Shown here: piece by piece, positions 8,278 to 16,551 of the stretch
Numbering within the stretch: the first letter of the stretch is position 1
How the letters are laid out: each line of letters starts with the position of its first letter
DNA from: JAMXLO01 sp036494925
GTDB taxonomy: Bacteria > Pseudomonadota > Alphaproteobacteria > Acetobacterales > Acetobacteraceae
DNA length: 21,318 nt
Assembly: GCA_036494925.1 (NCBI GenBank)
Contig: DASXNR010000422.1
Coordinates: forward strand, 1 to 21,318
Direction: 5' to 3'
Notes under the pieces: generated by a model
Databases searched by the model: none
What the model saw: the letters and a program-made list of their open reading frames with translations, nothing else
Told to the model about the DNA's origin: nothing
Made by a program: the position numbers and the translations under genes

Positions 8278-11200
8278 ATGGGCTTTTCCGAACCCTTCAT
8301 CCGCCGCCCGGTCGCCACCATCCTGCTGGCGATCGGCATTCTGCTGTCGGGCATCGTCGCCTACCGCTTCCTGCCGATCTCGGCGCTGCCAAGCATCGAC
8401 ATCCCCACCATCGTGGTGATCGCCGCGCGTCCGGGCGCCGACCCCGAGACCATGGCGAACTCCGTCGCCGCACCATTGGAGCGGCGGCTCGGCGAAATTT
8501 CCGGGGTGACCGAAATCACCTCCACCAGCTCGATCGGCAACTCCTCCGTGGTGGTGCAGTTCGACATCGACCGCGACATCAACGGTGCGGCACGCGATGT
8601 GCAGGCGGCGATCAACGCGGCGATCACCGATCTGCCGTCCGACCTTCCCACCCGCCCCTATTATCGCAAGTTCAACCCGGCCGATGCGCCGATCATGGCG
8701 CTGGCGCTGTCGTCCGACACGCTGACCACGGCACAGATCTACGACGCCGCCGACACCATCCTGGCGCAACGGCTGTCGCAGGCGGAAGGCGTCTCGCAGG
8801 TCACCGTGAACGGCGCGGAGAAGCCGGCGGTGCGGGTGCGGCTCGATCCGGTGCGGCTCGCCGCGGCGGGCCTCGCCGGCCAGGACGTGCTGAATGCGAT
8901 CAAGGGAACCAACGTGCTGCAGCCGACCGGCGCGTTCCAGGGACCAGATCGCGCCGAATCGATCGGCATCAACGGACAGATCTCGCAGGCGTCGGACTAC
9001 GCGCCGCTGGTGCTGAAGGCCGGCAATGGCGCGATCCTGCGCCTGTCCGACGTGGCAACGGTGATCGACGGTGTTGCCAATTCGCGGCTCGCCGCCTGGA
9101 ACGGCAAGCAGCCGGCGATCCTGCTCCAGATCACCAAGGAAGCTGGCGCCAACGTCATCGACACGGTGAACCGCATCCACCAACTGCTGCCGCAGCTGAT
9201 GGAATGGCTGCCCGCCAACATCAAGGTCACCATCATCGCCGACCGCACCACGACGATCCGCGCCTCGGTCGCCGACGTGCAGTACACCATGCTGATCACG
9301 ATCGCGCTGGTGCTGATGGTGGTGTTCGTGTTCATGCGACGGCTGCTGCCGACGATCGCCGCCGCGGTCACCGTGCCGCTGTCGATCTGCGGCACGCTCG
9401 CGGGCATGTGGTTCATGGGCTACATGCTCGACAATTTCTCGCTGATGGCGCTGACCATTTCGGTCGGCTTCGTGGTCGACGATGCGATCGTGATGATCGA
9501 GAACATCGTCCGCCACCGCGAACGCGGCGTCGATCCGCTGCGTGCCGCGTTGATCGGGGCGCGGCAGATCGGCTTCACCGTGATGTCGATCAGCATCTCG
9601 CTGGTCGCGGTGTTCATCCCGCTGATCTTCATGGGCGGGATCATGGGACGGCTGTTCCATGAGTTCGCCGTTACGCTGACCATGGCGATCGCCGTCTCCG
9701 CCGTGGTGTCGCTGACGCTGACGCCGATGATCTGCGGCCAGTACATGCGCGGCGACACCTACGCGCCTCCGCGCAACCGAACCGCCGCACGGCTCGACCG
9801 AATGCTGGAACGCGGCTTCGTCGCCATGCAGCGTTTCTACGCGGTCACACTCGGCTGGGCGCTGGAACATCGCGTGTTCATGCTGCTGGTGACGCTCGCC
9901 ACCGTCGTGCTGACGGTGCGGTTGTACACCGTGCTGCCGAAGGGCTTTTTGCCGTTGCAGGACACCGGCATCCTGATCGGCTCCACGCTCGCTTCCCCCG
10001 ACGTATCGTTCCAGGCGATGGAGGACCGTCAGCGTGCGGCGGTGGACGTGATCCTGAGCGACCCCGCGGTGGCCAGCGTCGGCTCCACCGTGGGCGTGTC
10101 GAACGGCTGGAGCTCGATCAACCGCGGCAGTCTCACCGTGAGCCTGAAGCCGCTGGCCGAGCGACATATATCGTCCGAGGCGGTGATTGCGCGCCTGCGC
10201 GGGCCGCTGGAAAAAGTGGCGGGCGTGCAAACGACGTTGTTCTCGGCGCAGGACCTGCGCGGCGGCGGACGACAGGGCGGCGCGCAGTTCCAGTACGCGC
10301 TCATCACCCAGGACATCAACGCGCTGCGCCGCTGGGCGCTGGCGCTGGAAGACAAGCTGCGGACCACGCCCGGCATCGTCGATGTGACCTCCGATCAGGA
10401 TCGTGCCGGCCCGCAGGTGAACGTGGTGATCGACCGCGACGCCGCCGCCCGGCTCGGCATCAACACCACCGCGATCGACAACGCGCTGAACAATGCCTAT
10501 TCGCAGCGGCAGATCTCCACCATCTATGCGGCGCGCAACCAGTACAAGGTGGTGCTGGAGATCGATCCGAAGCTGCAAACAGATCCGTCGCTGCTCGAGC
10601 GCATCTATGTCGGCGCCGCCGGCGGCAAACAGGTGCCGCTGTCCGCGGTGGCGCATTTCGAACGCGGCACCGCGCCGCTGGCGGTACGCCATCAGGGACA
10701 GTTCCCCGCCGCCACGCTCAGCTTCAACCTGGCGCCCGGACTGGCGCTCGGCGATGCCGAGAACGCGGTGGACAACGCCGCGCGGGAACTGCGCATGCCG
10801 GAGGACGTGCACACCGAATTCGCCGGCAACGCGCGGTTCCTGCAACAGTCGCTCGCCACCCAGCCGCTGCTGATCGCCGCCGCGCTGATCTCGATCTACA
10901 TCGTACTCGGCGTGCTGTACGAAAGCCTGCTGCATCCGCTGACGATCATTTCCACCTTGCCCTCGGCCGGCATCGGCGCGCTGCTGGCGTTGCTGATCAC
11001 CGGCAACGACCTGTCGATCATGGGGATGATCGGCATCATCCTGTTGATGGGCATCGTCAAGAAGAATGCCATCATGCTGGTGGACTTTGCGCTCGAGGCC
11101 GAACGCCAGCGCGGCCTGTCGCCGGAGCGGGCGATCCACGAGGCGTGCCTGGAACGGTTCCGCCCGATCATGATGACGACGCTGGCGGCACTGCTCGGCG

Positions 11201-11379
11201 CGGTGCCGCTGGCGCTGGCGTTCGGCACCGGCGCGGAACTGCGTCGCCCGCTGGGCATTTCGATCATCGGCGGGCTGATCGTGTCGCAGATGCTGACGCT
11301 GTACACCACGCCGGTGGTCTACCTGGCGCTGGAGCGGCTGGCCGGCAAGCGGCCGCCGATCGTGGTGCCGGCGGAGTGA
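8278..11379 (+). CDS. mdtC: RND multidrug efflux permease, MdtC-like (HAE1 family)
   Basis: Second RND pump, 1033 residues and full length. The start GFSEPFIRRPVATILLAIG matches the family. Proton-relay aspartates D401/D402 are in GFVVDDAIVMIEN and lysines K928/K929 in GIVKKNAIMLVDF. The segments FDIDRDINGAARDVQAAINA and LPTRPYYRKFNPADAP are close to E. coli MdtC, whereas the upstream gene is MdtB-like, so the pair probably forms a mixed trimer. No ribosome-binding site is well placed: GGGAGG lies about 17 bases before the ATG, at the edge of the hairpin repeat that separates it from mdtB. Translation may therefore be weaker than, or regulated separately from, mdtB. It is the last gene of the efflux operon and ends 62 bp from a convergent gene. 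Confidence 0.96.
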   Translation: MGFSEPFIRRPVATILLAIGILLSGIVAYRFLPISALPSIDIPTIVVIAARPGADPETMANSVAAPLERRLGEISGVTEITSTSSIGNSSVVVQFDIDRDINGAARDVQAAINAAITDLPSDLPTRPYYRKFNPADAPIMALALSSDTLTTAQIYDAADTILAQRLSQAEGVSQVTVNGAEKPAVRVRLDPVRLAAAGLAGQDVLNAIKGTNVLQPTGAFQGPDRAESIGINGQISQASDYAPLVLKAGNGAILRLSDVATVIDGVANSRLAAWNGKQPAILLQITKEAGANVIDTVNRIHQLLPQLMEWLPANIKVTIIADRTTTIRASVADVQYTMLITIALVLMVVFVFMRRLLPTIAAAVTVPLSICGTLAGMWFMGYMLDNFSLMALTISVGFVVDDAIVMIENIVRHRERGVDPLRAALIGARQIGFTVMSISISLVAVFIPLIFMGGIMGRLFHEFAVTLTMAIAVSAVVSLTLTPMICGQYMRGDTYAPPRNRTAARLDRMLERGFVAMQRFYAVTLGWALEHRVFMLLVTLATVVLTVRLYTVLPKGFLPLQDTGILIGSTLASPDVSFQAMEDRQRAAVDVILSDPAVASVGSTVGVSNGWSSINRGSLTVSLKPLAERHISSEAVIARLRGPLEKVAGVQTTLFSAQDLRGGGRQGGAQFQYALITQDINALRRWALALEDKLRTTPGIVDVTSDQDRAGPQVNVVIDRDAAARLGINTTAIDNALNNAYSQRQISTIYAARNQYKVVLEIDPKLQTDPSLLERIYVGAAGGKQVPLSAVAHFERGTAPLAVRHQGQFPAATLSFNLAPGLALGDAENAVDNAARELRMPEDVHTEFAGNARFLQQSLATQPLLIAAALISIYIVLGVLYESLLHPLTIISTLPSAGIGALLALLITGNDLSIMGMIGIILLMGIVKKNAIMLVDFALEAERQRGLSPERAIHEACLERFRPIMMTTLAALLGAVPLALAFGTGAELRRPLGISIIGGLIVSQMLTLYTTPVVYLALERLAGKRPPIVVPAE

Positions 11380-11441
11380 CGCGATGCGCCGCAAGGCCAG
11401 CTATCGGGTCACGCCGCCCACACGGATACGCAGCGGGTCGC

Positions 11442-12191
11442 TCAGACGAAAGTCGTCTGCGAGTCTCTGTCGATCACCGTCGCAGCATGCGTGACGTAGT
11501 AGTCGCCTTCGTCCAACTGCGCAGTGACATTAGGATGAGTTTCGACAGGAGTAAGTGCCACCTTCCCGGGGGGAAGTTGCACCTGTACCGGTGCGTATTG
11601 CGCCGGCGTAAGTTTGGCCAGCCACTGCTTCGCGACGCGTTCGTCGGCCGCAGCCTTCGCAACTAGGTTCTGAGCCGTGGCGAAGTCGCCTCGCTGCTGC
11701 GCAAACTGTGCCTGCCGGTGAAGCCAGTCAGCGGTCGCCGCATAGAACTGTGCATGACACGTACACCAATTGACGTATTCCTGCGGGAACTGCTGATCAA
11801 CGGCATGGATCAGGTTGCCTGCCTGCCCTTCGGGAGTTCGGTTGTGTGTGATTGACACAGCCGAGCACTTCGGTTCGCTGAGAATATTGCCTATCTGGTC
11901 GGCTATCCTGCCGGCAGTTTGCGGCGATACCTGGGAGCCCGCACCCTCGAAAAAATTGTGGACCTTCGGCCAGATCTTCCCGGCAAGCGAGTCTAGATTG
12001 GTTATCACGCCGACCGCGGCGTCGATCCCACCAACGATCGTGCTGAAGGCGACGGCCGCCGCCGGGAGTGGTCCGAATGCGGTCGCCGCCAAAACAGCGG
12101 AGCCACCCATAATAAGCTGGCGCCGTAAGACCGACGGCAGCCTGGGAGCCCTTACGACGACGAACTCTTCGTATCCACGCACGATGTCCAT
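11442..12191 (-). CDS. Hypothetical exported protein with Tat-like signal peptide
   Basis: A 249-residue protein I do not recognise. The first ~24 residues are polar. They are followed by VLRRQLIMGGSAVLAATAFG, which resembles a twin-arginine signal (RRQLxxGG plus an alanine-rich hydrophobic core) with likely cleavage after PLPAAA, so export to the periplasm by Tat is plausible. The mature part has a Gly/Ile-rich start, a CSAVSITHNRTPEG segment, a WCTCH cysteine pair (three cysteines in the mature part), and an Ala/Gln-rich helical region (ADWLHRQAQFAQQRGDFATA). It ends with a beta-rich tail containing QVQLPPGKVALTPVETHP. A good AAGGGGG ribosome-binding site precedes the ATG at 12191. GC content looks lower than in the flanking genes, which hints at acquisition. 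It lies between the efflux operon and the PLP enzyme with no clear functional link. Confidence 0.72.
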   Translation of the reverse strand: MDIVRGYEEFVVVRAPRLPSVLRRQLIMGGSAVLAATAFGPLPAAAVAFSTIVGGIDAAVGVITNLDSLAGKIWPKVHNFFEGAGSQVSPQTAGRIADQIGNILSEPKCSAVSITHNRTPEGQAGNLIHAVDQQFPQEYVNWCTCHAQFYAATADWLHRQAQFAQQRGDFATAQNLVAKAAADERVAKQWLAKLTPAQYAPVQVQLPPGKVALTPVETHPNVTAQLDEGDYYVTHAATVIDRDSQTTFV

Positions 12192-12263
12192 TTCATCCCC
12201 CTTTCCGATGCACCCCTCGACGGTTGGGCGGGCGTAAAAACGCTAGCAGGCTTATCCGCTGCG

Positions 12264-12285
12264 GGCTGTGACGCGGTTCACAGCC
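12264..12285. repeat. Perfect 8-bp inverted repeat (GGCTGTGA-N6-TCACAGCC)
   Basis: A perfect palindrome with a 6-base spacer lies in the 129-bp gap between the minus-strand PLP enzyme gene and the minus-strand hypothetical exported protein. It could be an operator, about 75 bases upstream of the hypothetical gene's ATG, or a weak hairpin downstream of the PLP enzyme gene. No T-tract follows on the minus strand, which argues against an intrinsic terminator. Confidence 0.45.
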
Positions 12286-12320
12286 ATGCGAGGCGGCGGA
12301 GTGAAGAGCAGATCGCTCCG

Positions 12321-13361
12321 CTACGCTGGACGCAGTTGCTTCGACGCGCGAGCCATCGTCTCGGGGTAGGCGAAGATACCTGGAGCTCCGCCGGTGTGGA
12401 TCCATAGCACCGGCTCGCCGGGCGCGAAGTGTCCCTCTCGGGCAAGTCCGATGAGACCGGCCATTCCCTTGCCCGAGTATACCGGGTCCAAAACCAATCC
12501 TTCCAATTGGGCGGCGAGCCGGATCGCCTCCTCGGTTGTCGCGTCCGCCACGCCGTAGGCGGGACCGCTCCAGCGCCCGAGCACCTCGACGAGGCTATCG
12601 TCCCACTGTGCCGCGCAGCCGAGCATGGCGGCAGCTTCGCGTCCGACCCGGCACACGTCGGCGCGAACCCGGGCTGGCTGTGCGTCTACATCGACGCCCA
12701 CCACCCGCGCCGGATGGTCCATTGCGAGCAGCCCGGCCAGAAGGCCGGCCTGCGTGCCTGCACTACCGCTCGCATGCACGATCCAGGCGACGTCGGGCAA
12801 ATCCCTGACGATCTCCTCAGCCGCAAGGGCATAGCCCATCGCACCGAGCGCATCCGAGGCCCCGTAGGGCACGAAGTATACGCGCCGGCCGGCAGCCGTG
12901 AGATCGTCCGCAATCGCGCGCAGGCGCCGATTGCGATCTTCATCCCATGGAATATCGTGAATCACTGCACCATGGAGGCGATCCAGCAGGATGTTGCCCG
13001 TGTGCTCGTATCCCGGCTCGGTCGCGGCAAGGCGCCCGTGCATAATCCCGAGATGACACTCCAGTCCGAGTTTCGCGCAGGACGCCGCTACCTGGCGGGC
13101 GGCGTTGGACTGGACGACGCCGCCGCAGACGATGACGTCTGCGCCCGCGTCCCGTGCCGCGGCCAGATTGAACTCGAGCTTGCGGATCTTGTTGCCGCCC
13201 AGGCCAAGGCCAGTACAGTCATCGCGCTTGATGTGCAAAGCTGCGATGCCCAGCAACGCGCCAAGCCGCGGCATCGGCTCCAAGACCGTCGGCAGATGAG
13301 CAAGCCGCAGTCGTGGAAGGTGGCGCAGGGCAGCGAGTGGATCAGCCATGTTCAAAATCAT
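12321..13361 (-). CDS. PLP-dependent D-cysteine desulfhydrase / L-cysteate sulfo-lyase family protein
   Basis: A 346-residue fold-type II PLP enzyme of the ACC deaminase / D-cysteine desulfhydrase group. Members eliminate H2S and ammonia from D-cysteine, sulfite and ammonia from L-cysteate, or open 1-aminocyclopropane-carboxylate. The PLP-binding lysine is K58 in GLGGNKIRKLEFN. The phosphate/substrate loop GGVVQSNAARQ holds S85 and N86. The C-terminal SGKGMAGLIGLAREG and WIHTGGAPGIFAYPETM are characteristic of DcyD and CuyA rather than of bona fide ACC deaminases. The choice between D-cysteine and L-cysteate cannot be made by eye. An alternative start is the ATG at 13349 (MADPLAALRH). It lies 223 bp downstream of the second phnE on the same strand, so operon membership is uncertain. 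Confidence 0.88.
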   Translation of the reverse strand: MILNMADPLAALRHLPRLRLAHLPTVLEPMPRLGALLGIAALHIKRDDCTGLGLGGNKIRKLEFNLAAARDAGADVIVCGGVVQSNAARQVAASCAKLGLECHLGIMHGRLAATEPGYEHTGNILLDRLHGAVIHDIPWDEDRNRRLRAIADDLTAAGRRVYFVPYGASDALGAMGYALAAEEIVRDLPDVAWIVHASGSAGTQAGLLAGLLAMDHPARVVGVDVDAQPARVRADVCRVGREAAAMLGCAAQWDDSLVEVLGRWSGPAYGVADATTEEAIRLAAQLEGLVLDPVYSGKGMAGLIGLAREGHFAPGEPVLWIHTGGAPGIFAYPETMARASKQLRPA

Positions 13362-13516
13362 CCCCGGTTTCCGGGCGCCATCTTACGGCAACGCTCATGC
13401 ACATCGCTTCCTGGACAACAGCGCAATGCCGAGCGGGTCGACATTCTCCACCAGATCGCAATCGCGGTGAGCGGCGCGGCAGGTTTCGACACGGAGTTGC
13501 ACGGAGCAGTGTCCAA

Positions 13517-13531
13517 TGGCGCTTCGCGCCA
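13517..13531. repeat. Short perfect hairpin downstream of the phn genes (TGGCGC-TTC-GCGCCA)
   Basis: A 6-bp perfect stem with a TTC/GAA loop lies about 55 bases downstream of the second phnE stop, in the 223-bp gap before the PLP enzyme gene. It could contribute to 3'-end stability of the phn message. No T-run follows, so I do not call it a terminator. Nothing else recognisable was seen in this gap. Confidence 0.3.
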
Positions 13532-13584
13532 GATCGTAACCTGAAGACAACGGGCCCGCGACGCACCGGCCGCCAGCCCCTGGC

Positions 13585-14442
13585 TCAACGCCCCACGATC
13601 AACCGCGTGCGGATGCGCTTGGAAATGAAATCGATCGCCGCCACCGTGATCAGGATCAGCACGATGATATACGCCACCTGGTCCCACGCGTTGATCTGGA
13701 TGCGCTCCGACAGCCGCAGCCCGATCCCGCCGGCGCCGACCAGTCCCAATATCGTCGCCTCGCGCGAATTGGACTCCAACTGATACAGCGCCTGGCTCAG
13801 CATCACCGGCAACACCTGCGGCAGCACGCCAAGGCGCAATGTCATCAGCCCCGCCGCCCCGGTGGCACGGATGCCGTCGACCTGTCCCCGCTCCGCATTC
13901 TCGATCGCCTCGGAATACAGCTTCGCCAGCACACCGGTATCGGAGACGAAGATCGCCAGGATGCCGGCGATCGGCCCCAGCCCCATCGCCCGCACGAACA
14001 CCAGTGCCCAGATCAGTTGATCCAGCCCGCGGAACACGTCGAACACGCGACGCGTCAGGAAGCGGAACACACGGCTCGGGATCACGTTGCGTGCGCCCAG
14101 GAATCCGAGCGGCAGTGCGACAAGCGACGCAAGCAATGTGCCCAGAAACGCCATTGCCACGGTTTCCGCCATCGACTTCAGGATCTCGGCGTGGTCCCAG
14201 TGCGCGAAGCGGGACCAGTCCACCATCAGGCCCAGGATCACCCAAAGCCGATCCAGCCCCGAGAAGATCCTGGCGAAATCGAACAGCCAGTGCAGGTAGC
14301 CCAGCCAGGCCACAACGGCGATCGCCAGTGCCGCGCGGATGGCACGCTCCTGCCACGGCAGGGCGAAGGCACGCGGCAGGCGCGTACGTGCGGCGCCGAC
14401 GTCGGCATCGGTGATGTCGGCAAGGCGGATCGCGTCGCTCAT
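13585..14442 (-). CDS. phnE: Phosphonate-type ABC transporter permease PhnE (second copy)
   Basis: Inner-membrane permease subunit of a PhnCDE importer, 285 residues. Hydrophobic segments include AIRAALAIAVVAWLGYLHW, the ETVAMAFLGTLLASLVALPLG helix and a C-terminal VAYIIVLILITVAAIDFI helix. The permease-ATPase contact (EAA) loop covers IENAERGQVDGIRATGA, followed by VLPQVLPVMLSQALYQLESNSREATILGLVGAGGIG, a strong PhnE hallmark. The ATG at 14442 overlaps the stop of the first phnE as ATGA, indicating tight coupling. Starting further upstream in the same open frame would translate the first phnE out of frame, so those starts are rejected. Two different PhnE subunits probably form a heterodimeric channel. 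Confidence 0.94.
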   Translation of the reverse strand: MSDAIRLADITDADVGAARTRLPRAFALPWQERAIRAALAIAVVAWLGYLHWLFDFARIFSGLDRLWVILGLMVDWSRFAHWDHAEILKSMAETVAMAFLGTLLASLVALPLGFLGARNVIPSRVFRFLTRRVFDVFRGLDQLIWALVFVRAMGLGPIAGILAIFVSDTGVLAKLYSEAIENAERGQVDGIRATGAAGLMTLRLGVLPQVLPVMLSQALYQLESNSREATILGLVGAGGIGLRLSERIQINAWDQVAYIIVLILITVAAIDFISKRIRTRLIVGR

Positions 14443-15365
14443 CGTGCCATCAGGTTGCCGATCACGTGCGCGCGGATCCGCTCCGAGGCGAGGTCGATCA
14501 GCATGACGATGATCAGGATCAGGATGGCGATCGCGCTCACCTCCTCGTAGATGTTGAAGCCGATCACCCGCTTGAACTCCTGGCCGATGCCGCCGGCGCC
14601 GACGAAGCCGATGATGGTCGATGAGCGCACGTTGATCTCGAACCGCAGCAGCGCGTAGCTGAGGAATCCCGGCAGTACCTGCGGCACCATGCCGTAGCGC
14701 ACCGCCTCTACCCAGTTGCCGCCGGCGGCGCGCATGCCTTCCACCGGGCGCATGTCGGCATTCTCGTTGACTTCGGAGAACAGTTTTCCCAGGGCACCCG
14801 TGGAATGGATGCCGATCGCGAGGATGCCGGCGAGCGGGCCGATGCCGAATGGCCAGACGAAGATGAAAGCCAGCACCACCTGCGGGATCGAGCGTGCCAC
14901 TTCGAGCAATCGGCGGGTGATCCAGAGCACCGGGCGGTTGCGCACCAGATTGCGCGCGGCGGGGAACGACAGCACGAAGGCGCCGGTGAAGCCCATCACG
15001 GTGGCCAGCACCGCCATCTGGATGGTCTGCCACAGCAGCGTGGCGTACGTGCCGATGCGATAGAACCAGTAGGCGATCGATTGCGGCTCCTTCACCCCGC
15101 CGAACAGGTGCGCCAGCGCCAGCACCGGCACCGGGTCGGCGCCACGCTCGGGCACCACGCTGAACAGCTTGCCGAAGTACTCGCCGATCCGCGGCACCCC
15201 GGCGATGATGCGCGTGGGATAGAACTCGGTATCGACGACCGAGACCAGGATCAGCAGGCTCACGATCGCGATTGCCAGCAGTGTCTCGCTGCGTCGGGCG
15301 CGGCGCAGTGCCGCGTAGCGTGCCGCGAAGACACGGTACGCGGGATGCTCGATTGCGTCACTCAC
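14439..15365 (-). CDS. phnE: Phosphonate-type ABC transporter permease PhnE (first copy)
   Basis: Permease subunit, 308 residues from the GTG at 15365 (VSDAIEHPAYRVF). A TTG at 15371 would add two residues. Membrane helices include TLLAIAIVSLLILVSVV near the N-terminus, the TIQMAVLATVMGFTGAFVLSF helix and a C-terminal SAIAILILIIVMLIDLA helix. The EAA-type loop reads VNENADMRPVEGMRAAGG, followed by MVPQVLPGFLSYALLRFEINVRSSTIIGFVGAGGIG, the PhnE signature. It ends in an ATGA overlap with the second phnE. A 233-bp gap rich in repeats separates it from phnD, longer than any other gap in this operon, so permease expression may be set below that of the binding protein. Confidence 0.94.
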   Translation of the reverse strand: MSDAIEHPAYRVFAARYAALRRARRSETLLAIAIVSLLILVSVVDTEFYPTRIIAGVPRIGEYFGKLFSVVPERGADPVPVLALAHLFGGVKEPQSIAYWFYRIGTYATLLWQTIQMAVLATVMGFTGAFVLSFPAARNLVRNRPVLWITRRLLEVARSIPQVVLAFIFVWPFGIGPLAGILAIGIHSTGALGKLFSEVNENADMRPVEGMRAAGGNWVEAVRYGMVPQVLPGFLSYALLRFEINVRSSTIIGFVGAGGIGQEFKRVIGFNIYEEVSAIAILILIIVMLIDLASERIRAHVIGNLMAR

Positions 15366-15388
15366 CGGCAACTGCCCGAAGGTTCGCT

Positions 15389-15419
15389 GTCATCGCGAGC
15401 GAAGCGAAGCAATATCGAA
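15389..15419. repeat. Dispersed-repeat-like motif (CATCGCGAGCGAAGCGAAGC)
   Basis: The sequence GTCATCGCGAGCGAAGCGAAGCAAT resembles the common intergenic repeat family of the type GTCATTGCGAGGAGCGAAGCGACGAAGCAATCC found in many proteobacterial genomes. Only one copy is present in this window, so it is recognised by resemblance alone. It sits just upstream of the first phnE and next to the 123-bp inverted-repeat element. Confidence 0.5.
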
Positions 15420-15429
15420 CCAACCGCAT

Positions 15430-15552
15430 ATTGAAACCACGGGTGCGCACAGATGCACACAGATAGGGCGCTGATTCGGCACCGCCTACCGACTGCTTCT
15501 TTGCAGCGGCACGGTGTATCCGTGTTCATCTCTGTGCATCTGTGGTTTCAAT
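15430..15552. repeat. 123-bp element with 36-bp imperfect terminal inverted repeats
   Basis: Arms 15430-15465 and 15517-15552 match as inverted repeats at 30 of 36 bases without gaps. The outer 11 bases are perfect (ATTGAAACCAC / GTGGTTTCAAT). The arms contain the ACAGATGCACACAGAT type sequence seen in many bacterial genomes as dispersed repeats. The 51-bp centre has no ORF. It may be a MITE-like or REP-like unit inserted between phnD and phnE. No clear flanking target-site duplication was found. Confidence 0.8.
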
Positions 15553-15604
15553 GTCTTGCCTGCCTCAGACTATTCGACCGGACCCATCCGTCGGACTGCA
15601 TCCA

Positions 15605-16522
15605 TTAGGATCGGTTCGCCCGCTGCTCGGCCAGTCGCAGCTCGATGATGTCGTGGTACAGGTCCATGGTCGCCGGCGCATAGCCGACACCCGAGCCCAT
15701 CTCGACATCGTCATAGATCGGCCGATGCGACTTCGGCAGGTCGAGCATGAAGGCGGTGAACTTCTTCTTCAGTTCGTCCGGCAATGCGCTGCGCACTGCC
15801 CAGGGACCGTTGGGGATTTTGCCTGACTGCCAGATGATGTCGATGTCCGACATCTTCAGCATCCCCTTGTCGACCATCGAGCGGATGTTGCCGCGCGTGT
15901 AGCCCTCCGACTTCTCACCTTGGCCCGAGGTCCAGGTCACTGCCCCGTCGTACTGCTTGTTCAGCACCGCCACCACGCCCTGCTCATGTCCGCCGGAGAA
16001 GCCGGTCTTGGAGAAATACGCGCCGTCGTCCAGCTTGATGCCCTTCGTCTTCAGCGTGGCACTCGGGATCAGGTAGCCCGAGGTGGAATTCGGATCGGCC
16101 CAGGCAAGCGAATGCCCCTTCATGTCGTCCAGCGACTTGATGCCGGAATCGGCCCGAACGACCATCACCGAGTAATAGTAGGTGGACCCGTCCTTCTCGG
16201 TCGGCACCACCACCGGTTCGATGCATTTGCAGTCCAGCCAGGCGCCGGCAAAGCCGGATGCGCCAAATTCCGCGGCCTCCAACTGGCCGGCGGCAATGCC
16301 CTGCATCACACCGGCATAATCGGCCGCGGGGAACAGCTTCACCGGCATGCCGAGATGCTGCGACAGCAACGCCTGGAACTTGTCATAGCGCGCCAGTCGA
16401 TCCTGCGTGTTCTCGCCGCCCAGAATGCCGATGCGGAATTCCTTGAGCCCATCGGCGTGCGCAGCGGCAACGCCAAAGCCCAGCGCCGCGGCGATCGCGG
16501 CCATGGCAAATCTGCGAAGCAT
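15605..16522 (-). CDS. phnD: Phosphonate/phosphite-type ABC transporter substrate-binding protein PhnD
   Basis: Periplasmic binding protein, 305 residues. A Sec signal peptide MLRRFAMAAIAAALGFGVAA ends with cleavage after AHA at about residue 23. The mature start is DGLKEFRIGILGGENTQDRL. Family hallmarks include AADYAGVMQGIAAGQLEAAEFG, SLDDMKGHSLAWADPNSTSGYLIPSA (the T-S-G-Y ligand-contact loop), FSGGHEQGVVAVLNKQYDGAV and IWQSGKIPNGPWAVR. A well-spaced AGGGGAG ribosome-binding site precedes the ATG. phnC lies 29 bases upstream on the same strand. The family binds phosphonates, phosphite, hypophosphite or related oxyanions, and the ligand cannot be decided here. Confidence 0.95.
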   Translation of the reverse strand: MLRRFAMAAIAAALGFGVAAAHADGLKEFRIGILGGENTQDRLARYDKFQALLSQHLGMPVKLFPAADYAGVMQGIAAGQLEAAEFGASGFAGAWLDCKCIEPVVVPTEKDGSTYYYSVMVVRADSGIKSLDDMKGHSLAWADPNSTSGYLIPSATLKTKGIKLDDGAYFSKTGFSGGHEQGVVAVLNKQYDGAVTWTSGQGEKSEGYTRGNIRSMVDKGMLKMSDIDIIWQSGKIPNGPWAVRSALPDELKKKFTAFMLDLPKSHRPIYDDVEMGSGVGYAPATMDLYHDIIELRLAEQRANRS

Positions 16523-16551
16523 GCTGATAACTCCCCTGTTGCGGATCTGGA

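Noticed and set aside
8077..11394. 1105-codon open frame antisense to mdtC
   Set aside because: Its product is rich in Arg, His, Gln and Asp with no domain, and it lies opposite an intact RND pump. Such frames arise from third-position GC bias. Its end merely translates the mdtB-mdtC palindrome.
13517..13531. Hairpin as intrinsic terminator of the phn operon
   Set aside because: The stem is only 6 bp and no T-tract follows on the minus strand, so it is listed only as a short inverted repeat.
12429..13544. 371-codon plus-strand frame opposite the PLP enzyme
   Set aside because: The minus strand encodes an intact DcyD/CuyA family enzyme with its PLP lysine and C-terminal motifs. The plus-strand product matches nothing.
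13585..15033. 482-codon frame extending the second phnE upstream through the first phnE
   Set aside because: The N-terminal half is an out-of-frame reading of the first phnE. The ATGA junction at 14439-14442 marks the true start.
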